64,000 bases of DNA from DASXRA01 sp036502575 (lineage in GTDB: Bacteria > Actinomycetota > Actinomycetes > Mycobacteriales > Jatrophihabitantaceae). The position numbers were made by a program, and so were the translations under genes. This document shows, piece after piece, positions 26,031 to 34,804 of this stretch. The stretch spans positions 1 to 64,000 of the forward strand of contig DASXYL010000008.1 of the NCBI GenBank assembly GCA_036502575.1, written 5' to 3'. A model generated the notes under the pieces. It saw only the letters and a list, made by a program, of their open reading frames with translations. It made no database searches and had not been told where the DNA came from. Positions within the stretch are counted from its first letter, which is position 1. Each line of letters begins with the position of its first letter.

Positions 26031-26999
26031 TCACAGGTCGAGGACGAGCCGCGGGCCGGCCGCGCGTGATACGCACACCATGATCAACTTGCCCTGGTCG
26101 CGCTCCTCGGGAGTCAGCACGGAGTCCCGGTGGTCGATCGACCCGTCGACGACGGCGACCTCGCACGACCCGCACGTGCCCTCCTCGCACGAGCTGTCCA
26201 CGAACAGCCCGCTGTTCTGCAGCACCTCGAGGACGGACTGCTCCGGCGTGACGGTGAGGACTCGTCCGGTCGAGCCGATCTCCACCTCGAACGGACCGGC
26301 GATCGCGCGGTCACCGACATCCCTCGGCGCGAACCGCTCGAGGTGCAGGGATCCGGACGGCCAGCTGGCACACATCGATTCGACTGCGTTGAGGAGCGGT
26401 TCCGGACCGCAGCAGTAGACGTGCGTGTCGTCCCGCGGCGTCCCGAGGAGATCGCCGAGGTTCAGCAGGCCGTGGGTGTCCTGCGGCCAGACCGTCACCC
26501 GGTCGCCGTACGTGGCGACGAGATCGTGGACGAACGCCATCGACGGCCGCGAGCGGCCGCCGTACGTGAGCGACCACTCCGCGCCGGCCGCATCCGCGCT
26601 CGCCATCATCGGGATGAGCGGGGTGATGCCGATGCCCCCGCCGATGAACAGGTACCGCTCCGACTGCCGAAACGGGAAGTGGTTGCGTGGGCCGCGGGCC
26701 TTGATGGCCGCTCCGACGTCGAGCTCGTCATGGACGAACCGCGAGCCGCCGCGCCCGTCCGCCTCCCGCAGCACGCCGACGCGCCAGCACGACCGGTCCG
26801 CAGTCACGCCGCACAGTGAGTACTGCCGCACCAGATCCCCGGAGCCACCGAGGTGCAGGTCGACGTGCGCACCTGGCTCCCACTCGGGCAGCGGCGCGCC
26901 GTCCTCGGTACGCAGACCGAGAACCACCACGCCGTTGGACGTGTCGTGCTTGTACTCGACGACGAGGTCGAGATCGGTCTCGACGTGTGTGGTGGACAT
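26031..26999 (-). CDS. Phthalate-dioxygenase-reductase-type flavoprotein with C-terminal [2Fe-2S]
   Basis: A 322-residue protein, flavin domain first. RQYSL (58-62) binds the flavin, GGGIGITP (120-127) begins the NAD domain, and YCCGPEPLL contacts nicotinamide. The C-terminal plant-type ferredoxin domain has C271, C276, C279 and C309 (C-x4-C-x2-C...C). This order (flavin, NAD, 2Fe-2S) is the phthalate-oxygenase-reductase/VanB layout. These reductases serve Rieske oxygenases and some P450s; no Rieske oxygenase is seen here, so the nearby P450 is the likely client. ATG 26999 is chosen since the preceding open frame is not family-like. It converges with the aldehyde dehydrogenase. Confidence 0.9.
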   Translation of the reverse strand: MSTTHVETDLDLVVEYKHDTSNGVVVLGLRTEDGAPLPEWEPGAHVDLHLGGSGDLVRQYSLCGVTADRSCWRVGVLREADGRGGSRFVHDELDVGAAIKARGPRNHFPFRQSERYLFIGGGIGITPLIPMMASADAAGAEWSLTYGGRSRPSMAFVHDLVATYGDRVTVWPQDTHGLLNLGDLLGTPRDDTHVYCCGPEPLLNAVESMCASWPSGSLHLERFAPRDVGDRAIAGPFEVEIGSTGRVLTVTPEQSVLEVLQNSGLFVDSSCEEGTCGSCEVAVVDGSIDHRDSVLTPEERDQGKLIMVCVSRAAGPRLVLDL

Positions 27000-27064
27000 C
27001 GCGACTCCTGATTCCGCTCGAGGAATCAGAGTCGCGCCGTCCGCACCTCGGCACATCGCTCGCA

Positions 27065-27081
27065 GGGAGCGCGTCGCTCCC
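27065..27081. terminator. Short perfect hairpin between reductase and ligase genes
   Basis: GGGAGCG - CGT - CGCTCCC is a perfect 7-bp stem with a 3-base loop in the 100-base gap between the ligase stop (27102) and the reductase start (26999), both on the minus strand. It could terminate the ligase transcript, or act as an operator, since the two arms and the flanking G-run resemble the TCCCT-GGGGG motifs at 24436-24536. Confidence 0.4.
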
Positions 27082-27101
27082 CCGTTCGGCCGGTGCTGCG
27101 C

Positions 27102-28772
27102 TCAGCTGGCGGGCGCCGCCTTCAGCTTCGCCCCGATGTCGGCGCGCAGCACGTGCTTCTGGACCTTGCCGGTTGCGGTCATGGGCAGGCTGTCGATGAT
27201 CTCGAGTCGTTCGGGGAGCTTGGGGGTGGCGAGCTTTCGCTCGCGCAGGTACGCGACCACGTCGGCCAACGCCGGCGCCTCCTGGCCCGGCGCCAGCACC
27301 GCGTACAGGCACGCCTTCTCCCCCAGCCGCTCGTCGGGCATCGCCACAACGGCGACGTTCGAGAACCGTGGGTAGCCGGCGAGGAGGTCCTCGAGCTCGC
27401 GGGCGCTGATGTTGAGACCGCCGCGGATGACGATGTCCTTGAGCCGACCGGTGACGCGCACGAAACCGTCGGCATCCATCACGCCGAGATCACCGGAACG
27501 TGAGTAGCCCTCGGGCGTGAACAGCTCGGCTGTGTGCTCGGGGTCGCGGAAGTACGCGAGCATGTGCCCCGGCCCCTGGTAGGCGATGTCGCCCTCCTCG
27601 CCGGCCGCGACCAGATTTCCTTCTGTGTCGACGATGGCGACCCGCACGCCGTAGATCGCCGAGCCGTCCGAGGTCGAGGAGCGGATGGGATCGTCAGCCA
27701 CGGTGCACATCGTGGTGAGGAAGTTCTCCGAGCGGCCGTAGAGGCTCAGTACATGACAGCCGGAGAGCGCCGACGTCGCTCGTTCGACGATCGCTCCCGG
27801 GATGGGCGAGCCCGCGCAGACCCACAGCCGGAGCGAGCTGGCGTCGTGGCGATCGGGGTCGTACACGTCCAGCAGCATCTGCAGGAAGGCGGTCGCGGTG
27901 ACCGCGACTGTGCAGCCGTACTTCTGGATCCGCTGCAGACCCTCCTCCGGGTCCCACGCCTCCATCAGATGAGACGACGCGCCGGCCAGCAGCGGCAGCA
28001 CGAAGCTCGTGATGGCGCCCGTGCTGTGGCTGATCGGCGACGGGCCGAACTGAATGTCGTCAGCCGTGTAGCCGAGGCTCTTGCGGATCGCCTCGGCGCT
28101 GACCCGCATCGTGTTGAACGTGTGCAGGCAGCCCTTCGGCCGCGCCGTCGTTCCGGAGGTGTAGACGATCAGGAGCGGGTCGTCGGCCGACCCGGGCTCG
28201 CCCAGCTGCGCGGCCGCGGTCTCGGGGCTGACATCGAGCAAGTCGTCGAGCCGCGTGGCCACTGCCGGGTCGACCGGGCCGGAGCTGCGCACGGCCACGA
28301 GCGTGCGGAGGTCGGGCGCCTGCGCCCGCAGCCGGGTGAACATGTCGAGGTGGCGGAATCGCTTGAATTCCTCGCAGGTGACGGCCACCTTCGCCCCCGA
28401 GTGAGCGAGGACGTAGGCCACCTCGTCGTCACGGTAGATCGGCATGATCGGAACGATCACCGCGCCGAGCCGCGCGACTGCGGCGACGCAGAGCGCGAAC
28501 TCGCTCCAGTTGGGCAGTTGAACGGCGACGCGGTCGCCCCGGCCGACGCCGATGCGCTGCAAGGCGACGGCGAGCTGCAGCGCGGTGTCGCGCAGTTCGC
28601 GGTAGCTGTAGCCGTGCGTGCTGTCGAAGACGAACGGCTTGTCCGGCGTCGCCGCGGCTTGCGCGTCGAGCACGTCGAACAGCCCGGTGTGCTGCCAGTA
28701 CCCGGCGGTGTAGAACCCGGCGATCTCTTCCTCGCGGTACCGGGTCCCGACGGTGGGGAGAGGCTGCGTCAT
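27102..28772 (-). CDS. aliA: Acyl-CoA synthetase, cyclohexanecarboxylate-CoA ligase (AliA)-like
   Basis: A 556-residue adenylate-forming ligase. The phosphate-binding loop is YTSGTTARPKG at 204-214, the hinge region SRSGDLGVMDADGFVRVTGR, and the catalytic lysine lies in TATGKVQKH near the C-terminus. The N-terminal region (RYREEEIAGFYTAGYWQHTG) is typical of the AliA/short-chain ligase group. It is divergent from a BadI-like ring hydrolase gene and shares its promoter region, and that pairing supports activation of an alicyclic carboxylic acid. ATG 28772 is favoured over an upstream frame extension. The exact acid is inferred, not shown. Confidence 0.8.
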   Translation of the reverse strand: MTQPLPTVGTRYREEEIAGFYTAGYWQHTGLFDVLDAQAAATPDKPFVFDSTHGYSYRELRDTALQLAVALQRIGVGRGDRVAVQLPNWSEFALCVAAVARLGAVIVPIMPIYRDDEVAYVLAHSGAKVAVTCEEFKRFRHLDMFTRLRAQAPDLRTLVAVRSSGPVDPAVATRLDDLLDVSPETAAAQLGEPGSADDPLLIVYTSGTTARPKGCLHTFNTMRVSAEAIRKSLGYTADDIQFGPSPISHSTGAITSFVLPLLAGASSHLMEAWDPEEGLQRIQKYGCTVAVTATAFLQMLLDVYDPDRHDASSLRLWVCAGSPIPGAIVERATSALSGCHVLSLYGRSENFLTTMCTVADDPIRSSTSDGSAIYGVRVAIVDTEGNLVAAGEEGDIAYQGPGHMLAYFRDPEHTAELFTPEGYSRSGDLGVMDADGFVRVTGRLKDIVIRGGLNISARELEDLLAGYPRFSNVAVVAMPDERLGEKACLYAVLAPGQEAPALADVVAYLRERKLATPKLPERLEIIDSLPMTATGKVQKHVLRADIGAKLKAAPAS

Positions 28773-28810
28773 GACGAGCTCCTCAAGGTGAGGTGTGACA
28801 CGCACTTCGG

Positions 28811-28836
28811 TTGACCACTATAATGGTTGGACCGAA
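28811..28836. promoter_or_regulatory. Divergent promoter with FadR-type box (ligase / BadI-like genes)
   Basis: TATAAT occurs at 28819-28824, plus strand. TGGTTGGACCGAA (28824-28836) is, on the minus strand, TTCGGTCCAACCA: a GGT-N3-ACC core like the box at 45338. A partly mirrored half, TTCGGTTGACCA, lies just upstream, so the pair forms a loose inverted repeat round the -10 element. It lies 39 bases before the ligase ATG and about 100 before the BadI-like ATG. Confidence 0.55.
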
Positions 28837-28935
28837 CGCTGGAAAGTCCCCCGGCTGCCCGACCCGTGGTTTGCAGGTGGTTTCATGTGGTCAGGCCAGC
28901 CCCGAACCGACTCCACGAAAGAAGCGGACACCGCG

Positions 28936-29730
28936 ATGAGTGAGTTCACCGACGTGACGTACGAGGTCGACAACGGCCTCGCCTGGATCACCATCAACCG
29001 ACCGGAGCGCTACAACTCCTTCCGCGCCCGCACCGTCGACGAACTCGTGAAGAGCTTCAAGACGGCCTGGGCCAGCGACGAGGTCGGCGTCATCTGCCTG
29101 ACCGGTGCCGGCGACAAGGCCTTCTGCGCGGGCGGCGACCAGAAGCAGCGAGCCGAGACCGGCGACTACGGTCCGTCCGACACCGGGCTGTTCGAGGTCG
29201 ACGCGCTGCACCGGGTCATTCGCGACGTCCCCAAGCCGGTCATCGCCGCCGTCAACGGCGTCGCCATCGGCGGCGGGCACGTGCTGCACGTCCTGTGCGA
29301 CCTGACGATCGCGGCCGACACCGCGACGTTCGGCCAGAACGGCCCGCGGGTCGGTTCGTTCGACGCCGGCTTCGGCACCGGCTACCTGGCCCGTGTTGTC
29401 GGCGAGAAGCGGGCGCGCGAGATCTGGTTCACGCTGCGTCGGCTCACCGCCGCCGAGGCCGAGAGCTGGGGGTTGGTCAACAAGGTCGTCCCGGCCGCCC
29501 AGTTGCACGACGAGGTCCGGGCCTGGGCCGACAACATGCTCGGCTTCTCGCCCACCGCTCTCAAGATCCTCAAGCAGTCGTTCAACACCGACACCGAGCA
29601 GTTCGCGAGCCTGGGCCAGCTGGCGTATTCCAGCCTCAAGATGTTCGGTAACACGCCTGAGGCCCAGGAAGGTATCACCGCGTTCAACGAGAAGCGCGCG
29701 CCGGACTTCTCGCCGTACCGGGGGAACTAG
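28936..29730 (+). CDS. badI: 2-ketocyclohexanecarboxyl-CoA hydrolase (BadI)-like crotonase
   Basis: A 264-residue crotonase-family protein closer to the MenB/BadI branch than to simple hydratases: ITINRPERYNSFRARTVDEL, TGAGDKAFCAGGDQKQ, AAVNGVAIGGGHVLHVLCDL, then GPRVGSFDAGFGTGYLARVV and EKRAREIWF. Those blocks follow the BadI sequence of Rhodopseudomonas palustris, which opens 2-ketocyclohexane-1-carboxyl-CoA to pimeloyl-CoA. MenB (naphthoate synthase) shares the fold and much of this pattern, so specificity is inferred from the adjacent ligase and the BadH-like gene at 50866. It starts a two-gene operon with the reductase 2 bases downstream. Confidence 0.75.
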   Translation: MSEFTDVTYEVDNGLAWITINRPERYNSFRARTVDELVKSFKTAWASDEVGVICLTGAGDKAFCAGGDQKQRAETGDYGPSDTGLFEVDALHRVIRDVPKPVIAAVNGVAIGGGHVLHVLCDLTIAADTATFGQNGPRVGSFDAGFGTGYLARVVGEKRAREIWFTLRRLTAAEAESWGLVNKVVPAAQLHDEVRAWADNMLGFSPTALKILKQSFNTDTEQFASLGQLAYSSLKMFGNTPEAQEGITAFNEKRAPDFSPYRGN

Positions 29731-29732
29731 AC

Positions 29733-30608
29733 GTGAGCCCGTTCGCGGCCGATCTGCTCACCGGCAAGCGCATTCTGATCACCGGTGGCGGCACCGGTCT
29801 GGGGCGGGGCGTGGCCAAGCATTTCGTCCGGCACGGCGCCCAGGTGCACATCTGGGGCCGTCGACCGGCCGTCCTCGCCGAGGCGGTCGCCGAGATCGGC
29901 GAAAGGGCGTACGCCCAGACCGTGGATGTGCGCGACGCCGACGCGGTCGACGCCGCGATCGCCGCCATCTGGGCCGAGCACGGGCCACTCACCGGCGTCG
30001 TGAACAACGCGGCGGCCAACTTCATCGCACCGACGGCGACGTTGACCTCGCGCGCCTTCGACGCGGTCGCCTCGACCGTGATGAACGGTTCGTTCAACAC
30101 GACGCACGCGGCCGGCAAGCGCTGGATCGCCGGCGGCCTGCCCGGCTCCGTGGTGTCGACGCTGACGACATGGGTGTGGACGGGGTCGGCGTTCGTCGTC
30201 CCGTCCGCGATGGGCAAGGCGGCCGTGCACGCCATGACGATGTCGCTCGCGGTCGAGTGGGGACGCTACGGGATCCGGCTCAATGCCGTCGCGCCCGGCC
30301 CGATCCCGACCGAGTACGCCTGGGAGATGCTCAACCCCACCGAGAGCAGTTCGGCCGGAGCGACGCAGGCCGACCAGGTGCCGATGGGCCGCACGGGCAC
30401 CGTCGAGGAGCTGGCCAACCTCGAGATGTTCCTGCTGTCCGACGCTTGTCCCTACCTCACCGGCGCGACGATCGCGATGGACGGCGGGCAGATGCTGGCC
30501 GGCCCCGGAACCTTCGCCGCGCTGACGTCGCTGAGCGACGCGGACTGGGCACAGGTCCGTGAGCGCAGCAAGGCAGCATCGGCCGCGAGTAAGGCCCAGC
30601 GCGGTTGA
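29733..30608 (+). CDS. 2,4-dienoyl-CoA-reductase-like SDR with altered active site
   Basis: A 291-residue short-chain dehydrogenase. Cofactor motif TGGGTGLGR at 17-25 and NNAAANF at 91-97 are standard. The stretch GSAFVVPSAMGKAAVHAMTM, later EWGRYGIRLNAVAPGPIPTE and RTGTVEELANLEMFLLSDA, follows mitochondrial-type NADPH-dependent 2,4-dienoyl-CoA reductase. By that alignment Lys162 is kept but the catalytic tyrosine, 15 residues earlier, is Trp147. It may reduce an unsaturated or ring acyl-CoA by a modified mechanism, or be a different SDR. Just 2 bases separate it from the BadI-like gene. Confidence 0.75.
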   Translation: MSPFAADLLTGKRILITGGGTGLGRGVAKHFVRHGAQVHIWGRRPAVLAEAVAEIGERAYAQTVDVRDADAVDAAIAAIWAEHGPLTGVVNNAAANFIAPTATLTSRAFDAVASTVMNGSFNTTHAAGKRWIAGGLPGSVVSTLTTWVWTGSAFVVPSAMGKAAVHAMTMSLAVEWGRYGIRLNAVAPGPIPTEYAWEMLNPTESSSAGATQADQVPMGRTGTVEELANLEMFLLSDACPYLTGATIAMDGGQMLAGPGTFAALTSLSDADWAQVRERSKAASAASKAQRG

Positions 30609-30618
30609 GTCTCGGCGG

Positions 30619-31659
30619 TCAGACCCGCCTTAGCGTCGGGATCAGTCCGGCTGCTGCGTGCGCCGCATCCAGGAAGGACCGCACGTGCGCCGGGTCGGCG
30701 TAGTAGGGATCGCCGTGCGCGCCGGCCGTGCGACGTCGGCCGTACTCGTACAGGACGGCGAGTTTCCAGAGCACCATCGCGGTGTACCAACGCAGGTTGC
30801 CGAGGTCTCGACCGGTCACGCTCGCGTAGCGCTGCGCGAGTTCCTCGCGCGTCGGGTAACCCTGCTCGAACACCGCCGTGCCCATCGCGCCGGTGGGGGT
30901 CAGCTTCTCGCCCTCGACCGGATAGGACGCCAGTAGGTACCCGACGTCGAATAATGGGTCGCCTAGGGTGGCCAACTCCCAGTCGAGCACCGCCGCCACC
31001 CGTCCGGGCGAGTCCGGAGCGAGGATCACGTTGCCCAGCCGGAAGTCGTTGTGCACGACCGACGCGCCCGACTCGGGCGGCACGTTCGCGGCCAACCACG
31101 CGTCGATCGCTTCGAAGCCATCCGGCGGTGTGCCGTCCTCGTCTGCGACCAGACCGGCCATTCGTTCCCGGTGCCGCTCGTTGAACCCTTCGGGTCGGCC
31201 GAATCCGTCGAGGCCGCGCGCGCGCCAGTCCACGGCGTGCAGTGCGGCCAGCGTGTCGACGAGCGAGTTCGCAATCGAACGACGGTCGGCGGAATTCCAC
31301 AGCGGGTCTGGCGTGCGGGTCGTGACGACCGGCCCGACCACATGGCTCATCACGAACAGTGGTACGTCGAGCACCTCGCCGGGCTGGGCGATCCCGAGCA
31401 CCGTGGGCACGGGGACCGCGGTCCCGCGCAGCGCACCCATCAGCGTGGCCTCCCGGAGGACGTCGTGCGCGCCGGGCGGTGTCGGCGGCGGCGGCGGGCG
31501 CCGGACCACGACCTGGCGCTCACCATCGCTGACCAGAAACGTCAGGTTGGAATGCCCGTCACCGATCCGGCGGGTGGTCAGCGGCCCACGCGAAAGCCCG
31601 AGATCGCCCAGGAACCGTTCCAACGCCAGCAGCTCGAGCGGCGACCACTCCCAGCTCAT
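30619..31659 (-). CDS. APH/ACAD10-type phosphotransferase family protein
   Basis: A 346-residue kinase-fold protein of the aminoglycoside-phosphotransferase superfamily: nucleotide loop RIGDGHSNLTFLVSDG, catalytic loop HNDFRLGN at 203-210 and metal-binding LDWE at 225-228 followed by ATLGDPLFDVGYLL. This is the subgroup fused to or clustered with acyl-CoA dehydrogenases (ACAD10/11), where the kinase phosphorylates hydroxyacyl-CoA before elimination, and in actinobacteria it often accompanies sterol or terpenoid genes. An antibiotic-resistance role is unlikely. ATG 31659 overlaps the stop of the upstream gene by four bases. Confidence 0.85.
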   Translation of the reverse strand: MSWEWSPLELLALERFLGDLGLSRGPLTTRRIGDGHSNLTFLVSDGERQVVVRRPPPPPTPPGAHDVLREATLMGALRGTAVPVPTVLGIAQPGEVLDVPLFVMSHVVGPVVTTRTPDPLWNSADRRSIANSLVDTLAALHAVDWRARGLDGFGRPEGFNERHRERMAGLVADEDGTPPDGFEAIDAWLAANVPPESGASVVHNDFRLGNVILAPDSPGRVAAVLDWELATLGDPLFDVGYLLASYPVEGEKLTPTGAMGTAVFEQGYPTREELAQRYASVTGRDLGNLRWYTAMVLWKLAVLYEYGRRRTAGAHGDPYYADPAHVRSFLDAAHAAAGLIPTLRRV

Positions 31660-32591
31660 CTTCGGCGCCCCGCGAGATAGTGCAGGTACGGACCGGACCA
31701 GTGCGTCTCGAACTGGCCGGCGCCCGGTTCGCCGTCGATCGTGACGGCGCACGCGGCCTCGGTGATGACGGTGGCCAACGGGTCGTGCGTGGGCAGCTTC
31801 ACCGTCCCGTAGCTGTCCATCGTCAGCTGCGTGACCTCGCCGGTGATGTCGAGCAGGTCAGCCTCGAGACGCCGCTGCGTCATGTCGTCGTCGTACTCGG
31901 CGTGGTGGTCGATCGTCCGGACGGGAATCGTCACGCCGTCCTTGACGATGTAGCCGCCGAAACCCCATTCGCCGTAGGCGATCCAGATCCAGCCGTTCAC
32001 CACCCGGCCGGACTCGGTGTACGCGATGAACCACTTCCAATGCTGCGGGACGCCCCAGTCCCGCACGCCCCACGAGTGGTCGCGGTGACCCATCCGGTCC
32101 CATTCGATTCGCCGCGAGCCGACCTCGATGAAGCCGGTGACGCGCCCGGTCTGCTCCAGCCGGTTCTGCGCGAACCAGTCGGGCAGGCCGTCGGGATTGC
32201 TGCGATAGCTGAACGCATCGTGGATCGCTTGGAAGTTGAAATCGAGGTTGACGTCGTCGCTGCGGAACTGCACTTCGCAGCTCTGGCGCAGTTCGGGTTG
32301 TTTCAGCGTCAATCCCTTGAACGCGAGGTCCTCGAGATCGACCGATTCGTCGACGACGCCGCTCTCGAGCTTGAGCGCCATTGGTTCGGCTCGGTGCTCG
32401 CCCCACACGACGACGTTGTAGCCGGTGCGCCCGCGATCGGTCAGATAGAGATAGATCTGCATCCCGAGCTGCTCGTCAGGCATCATCAGCTCCCAGAACA
32501 GGCTGTCGCGCATGCGGCCGCCCGGTTCGGGACGATGCCGGCCGTCGTCGCCCGGCCCGAAACCCGGGTCGATGTCTCCCAACGTCACCAC
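31656..32591 (-). CDS. AttH/CrtC-like beta-barrel protein (DUF7064/7065-type)
   Basis: A 311-residue soluble protein, Trp- and Asp-rich, with repeated beta-strand patterns (WVVWGEH-like strands, DRMGHRDHSWGVRDWGVPQH, then WIWIAYGEWGFGGYIV). The HRDHSWG-RDWG motif resembles the lipocalin-like AttH/CrtC fold (hydroxyneurosporene hydratase relatives), and I recall similar actinobacterial proteins filed as DUF7064/7065. Homologues typically sit in sterol, terpenoid and acyl-CoA clusters; a hydratase- or isomerase-like job on a hydrophobic acyl compound is possible but unproven. GTG start; overlaps the downstream kinase gene. A FadR-type box lies about 50 bases upstream. Confidence 0.7.
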   Translation of the reverse strand: MVTLGDIDPGFGPGDDGRHRPEPGGRMRDSLFWELMMPDEQLGMQIYLYLTDRGRTGYNVVVWGEHRAEPMALKLESGVVDESVDLEDLAFKGLTLKQPELRQSCEVQFRSDDVNLDFNFQAIHDAFSYRSNPDGLPDWFAQNRLEQTGRVTGFIEVGSRRIEWDRMGHRDHSWGVRDWGVPQHWKWFIAYTESGRVVNGWIWIAYGEWGFGGYIVKDGVTIPVRTIDHHAEYDDDMTQRRLEADLLDITGEVTQLTMDSYGTVKLPTHDPLATVITEAACAVTIDGEPGAGQFETHWSGPYLHYLAGRRR

Positions 32592-32634
32592 GTCTCCGCC
32601 CTACCTTCCGGTGAACCGCCCCTCCAGACTGCAT

Positions 32635-32685
32635 TCAATGATTGGACCAAAGTATGCTTCGGACGACATGCGTCGGATCAGTCAT
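32635..32685 (-). other. 16-codon frame after the block B acyl-CoA dehydrogenase
   Basis: MTDPTHVVRSILWSNH starts at an ATG overlapping the dehydrogenase stop (ATGA), exactly where block A starts its hydratase gene, and ends inside the FadR-type box. It looks like a leftover translation start rather than a functional peptide. Confidence 0.3.
32638..32651 (-). promoter_or_regulatory. FadR-type box upstream of the AttH-like gene
   Basis: On the minus strand TTTGGTCCAATCAT, matching the perfect box at 45338 (TTTGGTCCAACCAAA) in the first ten bases. It lies 47 bases upstream of the GTG start at 32591, a promoter-proximal position for the two-gene AttH-like/kinase operon. Confidence 0.5.
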
Positions 32686-33845
32686 CGGTCGCGCACTTCG
32701 GGCCCGATCAGACGGGTGGCGATGATCTGCTTCTGGATCTGGGCGGTGCCGTCGCCGATCTGGTAGCCGAAGACGTCGCGGAAACGCTGCTGGAAGGGCA
32801 GCTCGTCCGACCAGCCGTAGTGGCCGTGCGTCAACAGGCACGCCTCGATCGCGTTCTTCGCCACGACCGGCGCCCACCACTTGCACATCGCCGCCTCGGC
32901 CGTGTGCGACCGCCCCGCGTGTCGCAGCCACAGCGTGCGATAGCACAACCAGCGCGCGGCCTCCACGAGCGTGGCGTGCTCGGCGAGCGGCAGTGACACT
33001 CCCTGGAACGCCGCGATCGGCTTGCCGAACGCGCGCCGCTCCTTCACGTACGCGTAGGTCTCGGTCAGGCTCGCCCGCGCCGCACCCAGGCACTGCAGAC
33101 CGATCGCCGCCCGGCTGTAGTCGAAATGACCCATGACCGTCGCGAAGCCCCGGCCCTCCTCGCCGACCAGGTTCTCCGCCGGGACGAACACGTCGTCGAG
33201 GTACAGCGTGCCGCGACCGATCGGCAACTGCCCCATGTCGGTGAACTCGCCGACCCCGACACCGGGACGATCCGTCTCGACCAGGAACGCACTGACCCCG
33301 GCCGAACGCGTCGTGCCCGGCGTCCGCGCGTAGATCAGCGTCGCGCCGGCGGCCTCGAGATGACTGACCGAGTTCTTCTGCCCGCTGATACGCCATCCAC
33401 CGCCGACCGGCACCGCCGTCGTCCGTAGCGCGGCCGCATCCGATCCCGCCTCGGGTTCGGTGAGCCCGAACGCGACGAACTCGCTGCCCTCGATCATCGC
33501 CGGCAACCAGCGCTTCCGCACGACCGGCGTTGCGCCCTTCGCCAACTGCGAGCCGGTCAATCCGATCGTGACCGGGGCGGCCGCGAGATTCACATCCGCC
33601 GCGCCGAGCTCCTCGCACGCGATGCCGAGCATGACCGGATCCTCGACGCCCGTCCCGCCGAACTCCTCCGGGAGCCCGATGCCGAGGATCCCGAGCGAGC
33701 CCACTTCGGCGTGCAGGTCCATCGGATAGCTCCGAGTAATCGAGCGCTTGAGGTAGCCGGGTGCGAGGCGTTCGTGGGCGAACCGCGCCACAACCTGGCG
33801 GAACTGCTCCTGCTCGTCGGTGAACTCGAACGCGATGCCCGACAT
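32682..33845 (-). CDS. Acyl-CoA dehydrogenase (block B)
   Basis: A 387-residue flavoenzyme. N-terminal helical domain (FEFTDEQEQFRQVVARFAHE), FAD/substrate motif LTEPEAGSDAAAL near 130-142, beta-domain (GGGWRISGQKNSVSH), then the C-terminal helical domain with RRAFGKPIAAFQ and GTAQIQKQI. The end GDGTAQIQKQIIATRLIGPE carries no aromatic/Glu motif typical of medium-chain dehydrogenases, so the catalytic base may lie elsewhere. TGATG links it to the upstream LLM gene. Its last 44 codons are the donor sequence for the chimeric frame at 19336. Expected role: alpha,beta-dehydrogenation of an acyl-CoA. Confidence 0.9.
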   Translation of the reverse strand: MSGIAFEFTDEQEQFRQVVARFAHERLAPGYLKRSITRSYPMDLHAEVGSLGILGIGLPEEFGGTGVEDPVMLGIACEELGAADVNLAAAPVTIGLTGSQLAKGATPVVRKRWLPAMIEGSEFVAFGLTEPEAGSDAAALRTTAVPVGGGWRISGQKNSVSHLEAAGATLIYARTPGTTRSAGVSAFLVETDRPGVGVGEFTDMGQLPIGRGTLYLDDVFVPAENLVGEEGRGFATVMGHFDYSRAAIGLQCLGAARASLTETYAYVKERRAFGKPIAAFQGVSLPLAEHATLVEAARWLCYRTLWLRHAGRSHTAEAAMCKWWAPVVAKNAIEACLLTHGHYGWSDELPFQQRFRDVFGYQIGDGTAQIQKQIIATRLIGPEVRDR

Positions 33846-34804
33846 CAGGTGCTCCTGTCGAGGATCTGCCGCACCTCGGCGACGGCGTCGATCCCGGCCT
33901 CGGCGCTGTCGGCGAACGGGATGAAGTTGAGCGTGTGGCATCCCGCATCGATGTAGGGGGCGACGTACTCGGCCACCTCGGCGGGCGTGCCGTGCGGGAT
34001 GTGCCGCTCGAAGTCGTCGAACGGCACCCGGTAGAACCCCTCCATCACCGGAGCGACGCAAGCCCGCGCCTCGGCCCGGTCGGCGCCGAACCCGCACCAG
34101 AAGGTCATGCCGTGTTGCCAGGCGACGTCCCCGCGTCCAGCGTCCTGGCCGTAGGAAAGGACCGCTTCGATCGCCTCGGCGCAGCGCCTCGCTGACGTCC
34201 AGATGCCGAGCCAGCCGTCGCCGAAACGGCCCGCGCGGCGCAGCGCCGCATCGGAGCGGCCGCCCACGACCACCGGAATCGGGTGCTCCGGGACAGGCCT
34301 GATCTCGGCTTCGTCGAGGGAGAAGAACTCGCCGTCGTGCGTGATCGACTTGCCGGTGAGCAGGTGCCGGACCAGGTCGAGCGCCTCGTCCATCCGACGC
34401 CCCCGCGTCTTCGGATCAACCCCGCACGCGGCCACCTCGCGACGGTCGTCACCCCCGATGCCGACCCCCAACGCCAGCCGTCCGGGCGCCAGCTGCGCCA
34501 CCGTGAGCAGCTGCCTGGCCACCAGCAGCGGATGGCGCAGCACCAGCAGGTACACCGCGAGGTACACGTCCAACTCGGCGTTCGCGGTGACGACCGACGC
34601 GGCGTCGGTCAGTCCGTCGTTGCCGAGACCGCCCTGGAACATGATGTGGTCGCCGATCATGACGTGATCGAGGCCCACGTCAGTCATGTGATCAAGCAGC
34701 CGCTTCCGCCGGGCGAGCAGCGGCGCCCCGATGGTCGCCGGGCGGCCGTCCCAGAGGGTGGGCATCAGGTTCACGCCGTAGCGGATGTCGGTGGGGTGGT
34801 TCAT
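33845..34804 (-). CDS. LLM-class F420-dependent oxidoreductase
   Basis: A 319-residue luciferase-like monooxygenase-fold protein: DVGLDHVMIGDHIMFQGGLG, then LAPGRLALGVGIGGDDRREVAACGVDPKTRGRRMDE, and IPVVVGGRSDAALRRAGRFGDGWLG. These blocks (GVG-GG..RE...G, RG-R-DE and GG-S--A-RRA---GDGW) mark the actinobacterial F420-dependent subgroup. It sits between an enoyl-CoA hydratase and an acyl-CoA dehydrogenase with ATGA and TGATG overlaps, so it belongs to the acyl-CoA pathway, perhaps reducing or oxygenating a ring or ketone intermediate. ATG 34804. Confidence 0.9.
   Translation of the reverse strand: MNHPTDIRYGVNLMPTLWDGRPATIGAPLLARRKRLLDHMTDVGLDHVMIGDHIMFQGGLGNDGLTDAASVVTANAELDVYLAVYLLVLRHPLLVARQLLTVAQLAPGRLALGVGIGGDDRREVAACGVDPKTRGRRMDEALDLVRHLLTGKSITHDGEFFSLDEAEIRPVPEHPIPVVVGGRSDAALRRAGRFGDGWLGIWTSARRCAEAIEAVLSYGQDAGRGDVAWQHGMTFWCGFGADRAEARACVAPVMEGFYRVPFDDFERHIPHGTPAEVAEYVAPYIDAGCHTLNFIPFADSAEAGIDAVAEVRQILDRST

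Noticed and set aside
30619..31659. Aminoglycoside resistance gene
   Set aside because: The phosphotransferase fold is there, but the subgroup and acyl-CoA neighbours fit ACAD10/11-type kinases rather than antibiotic modification.
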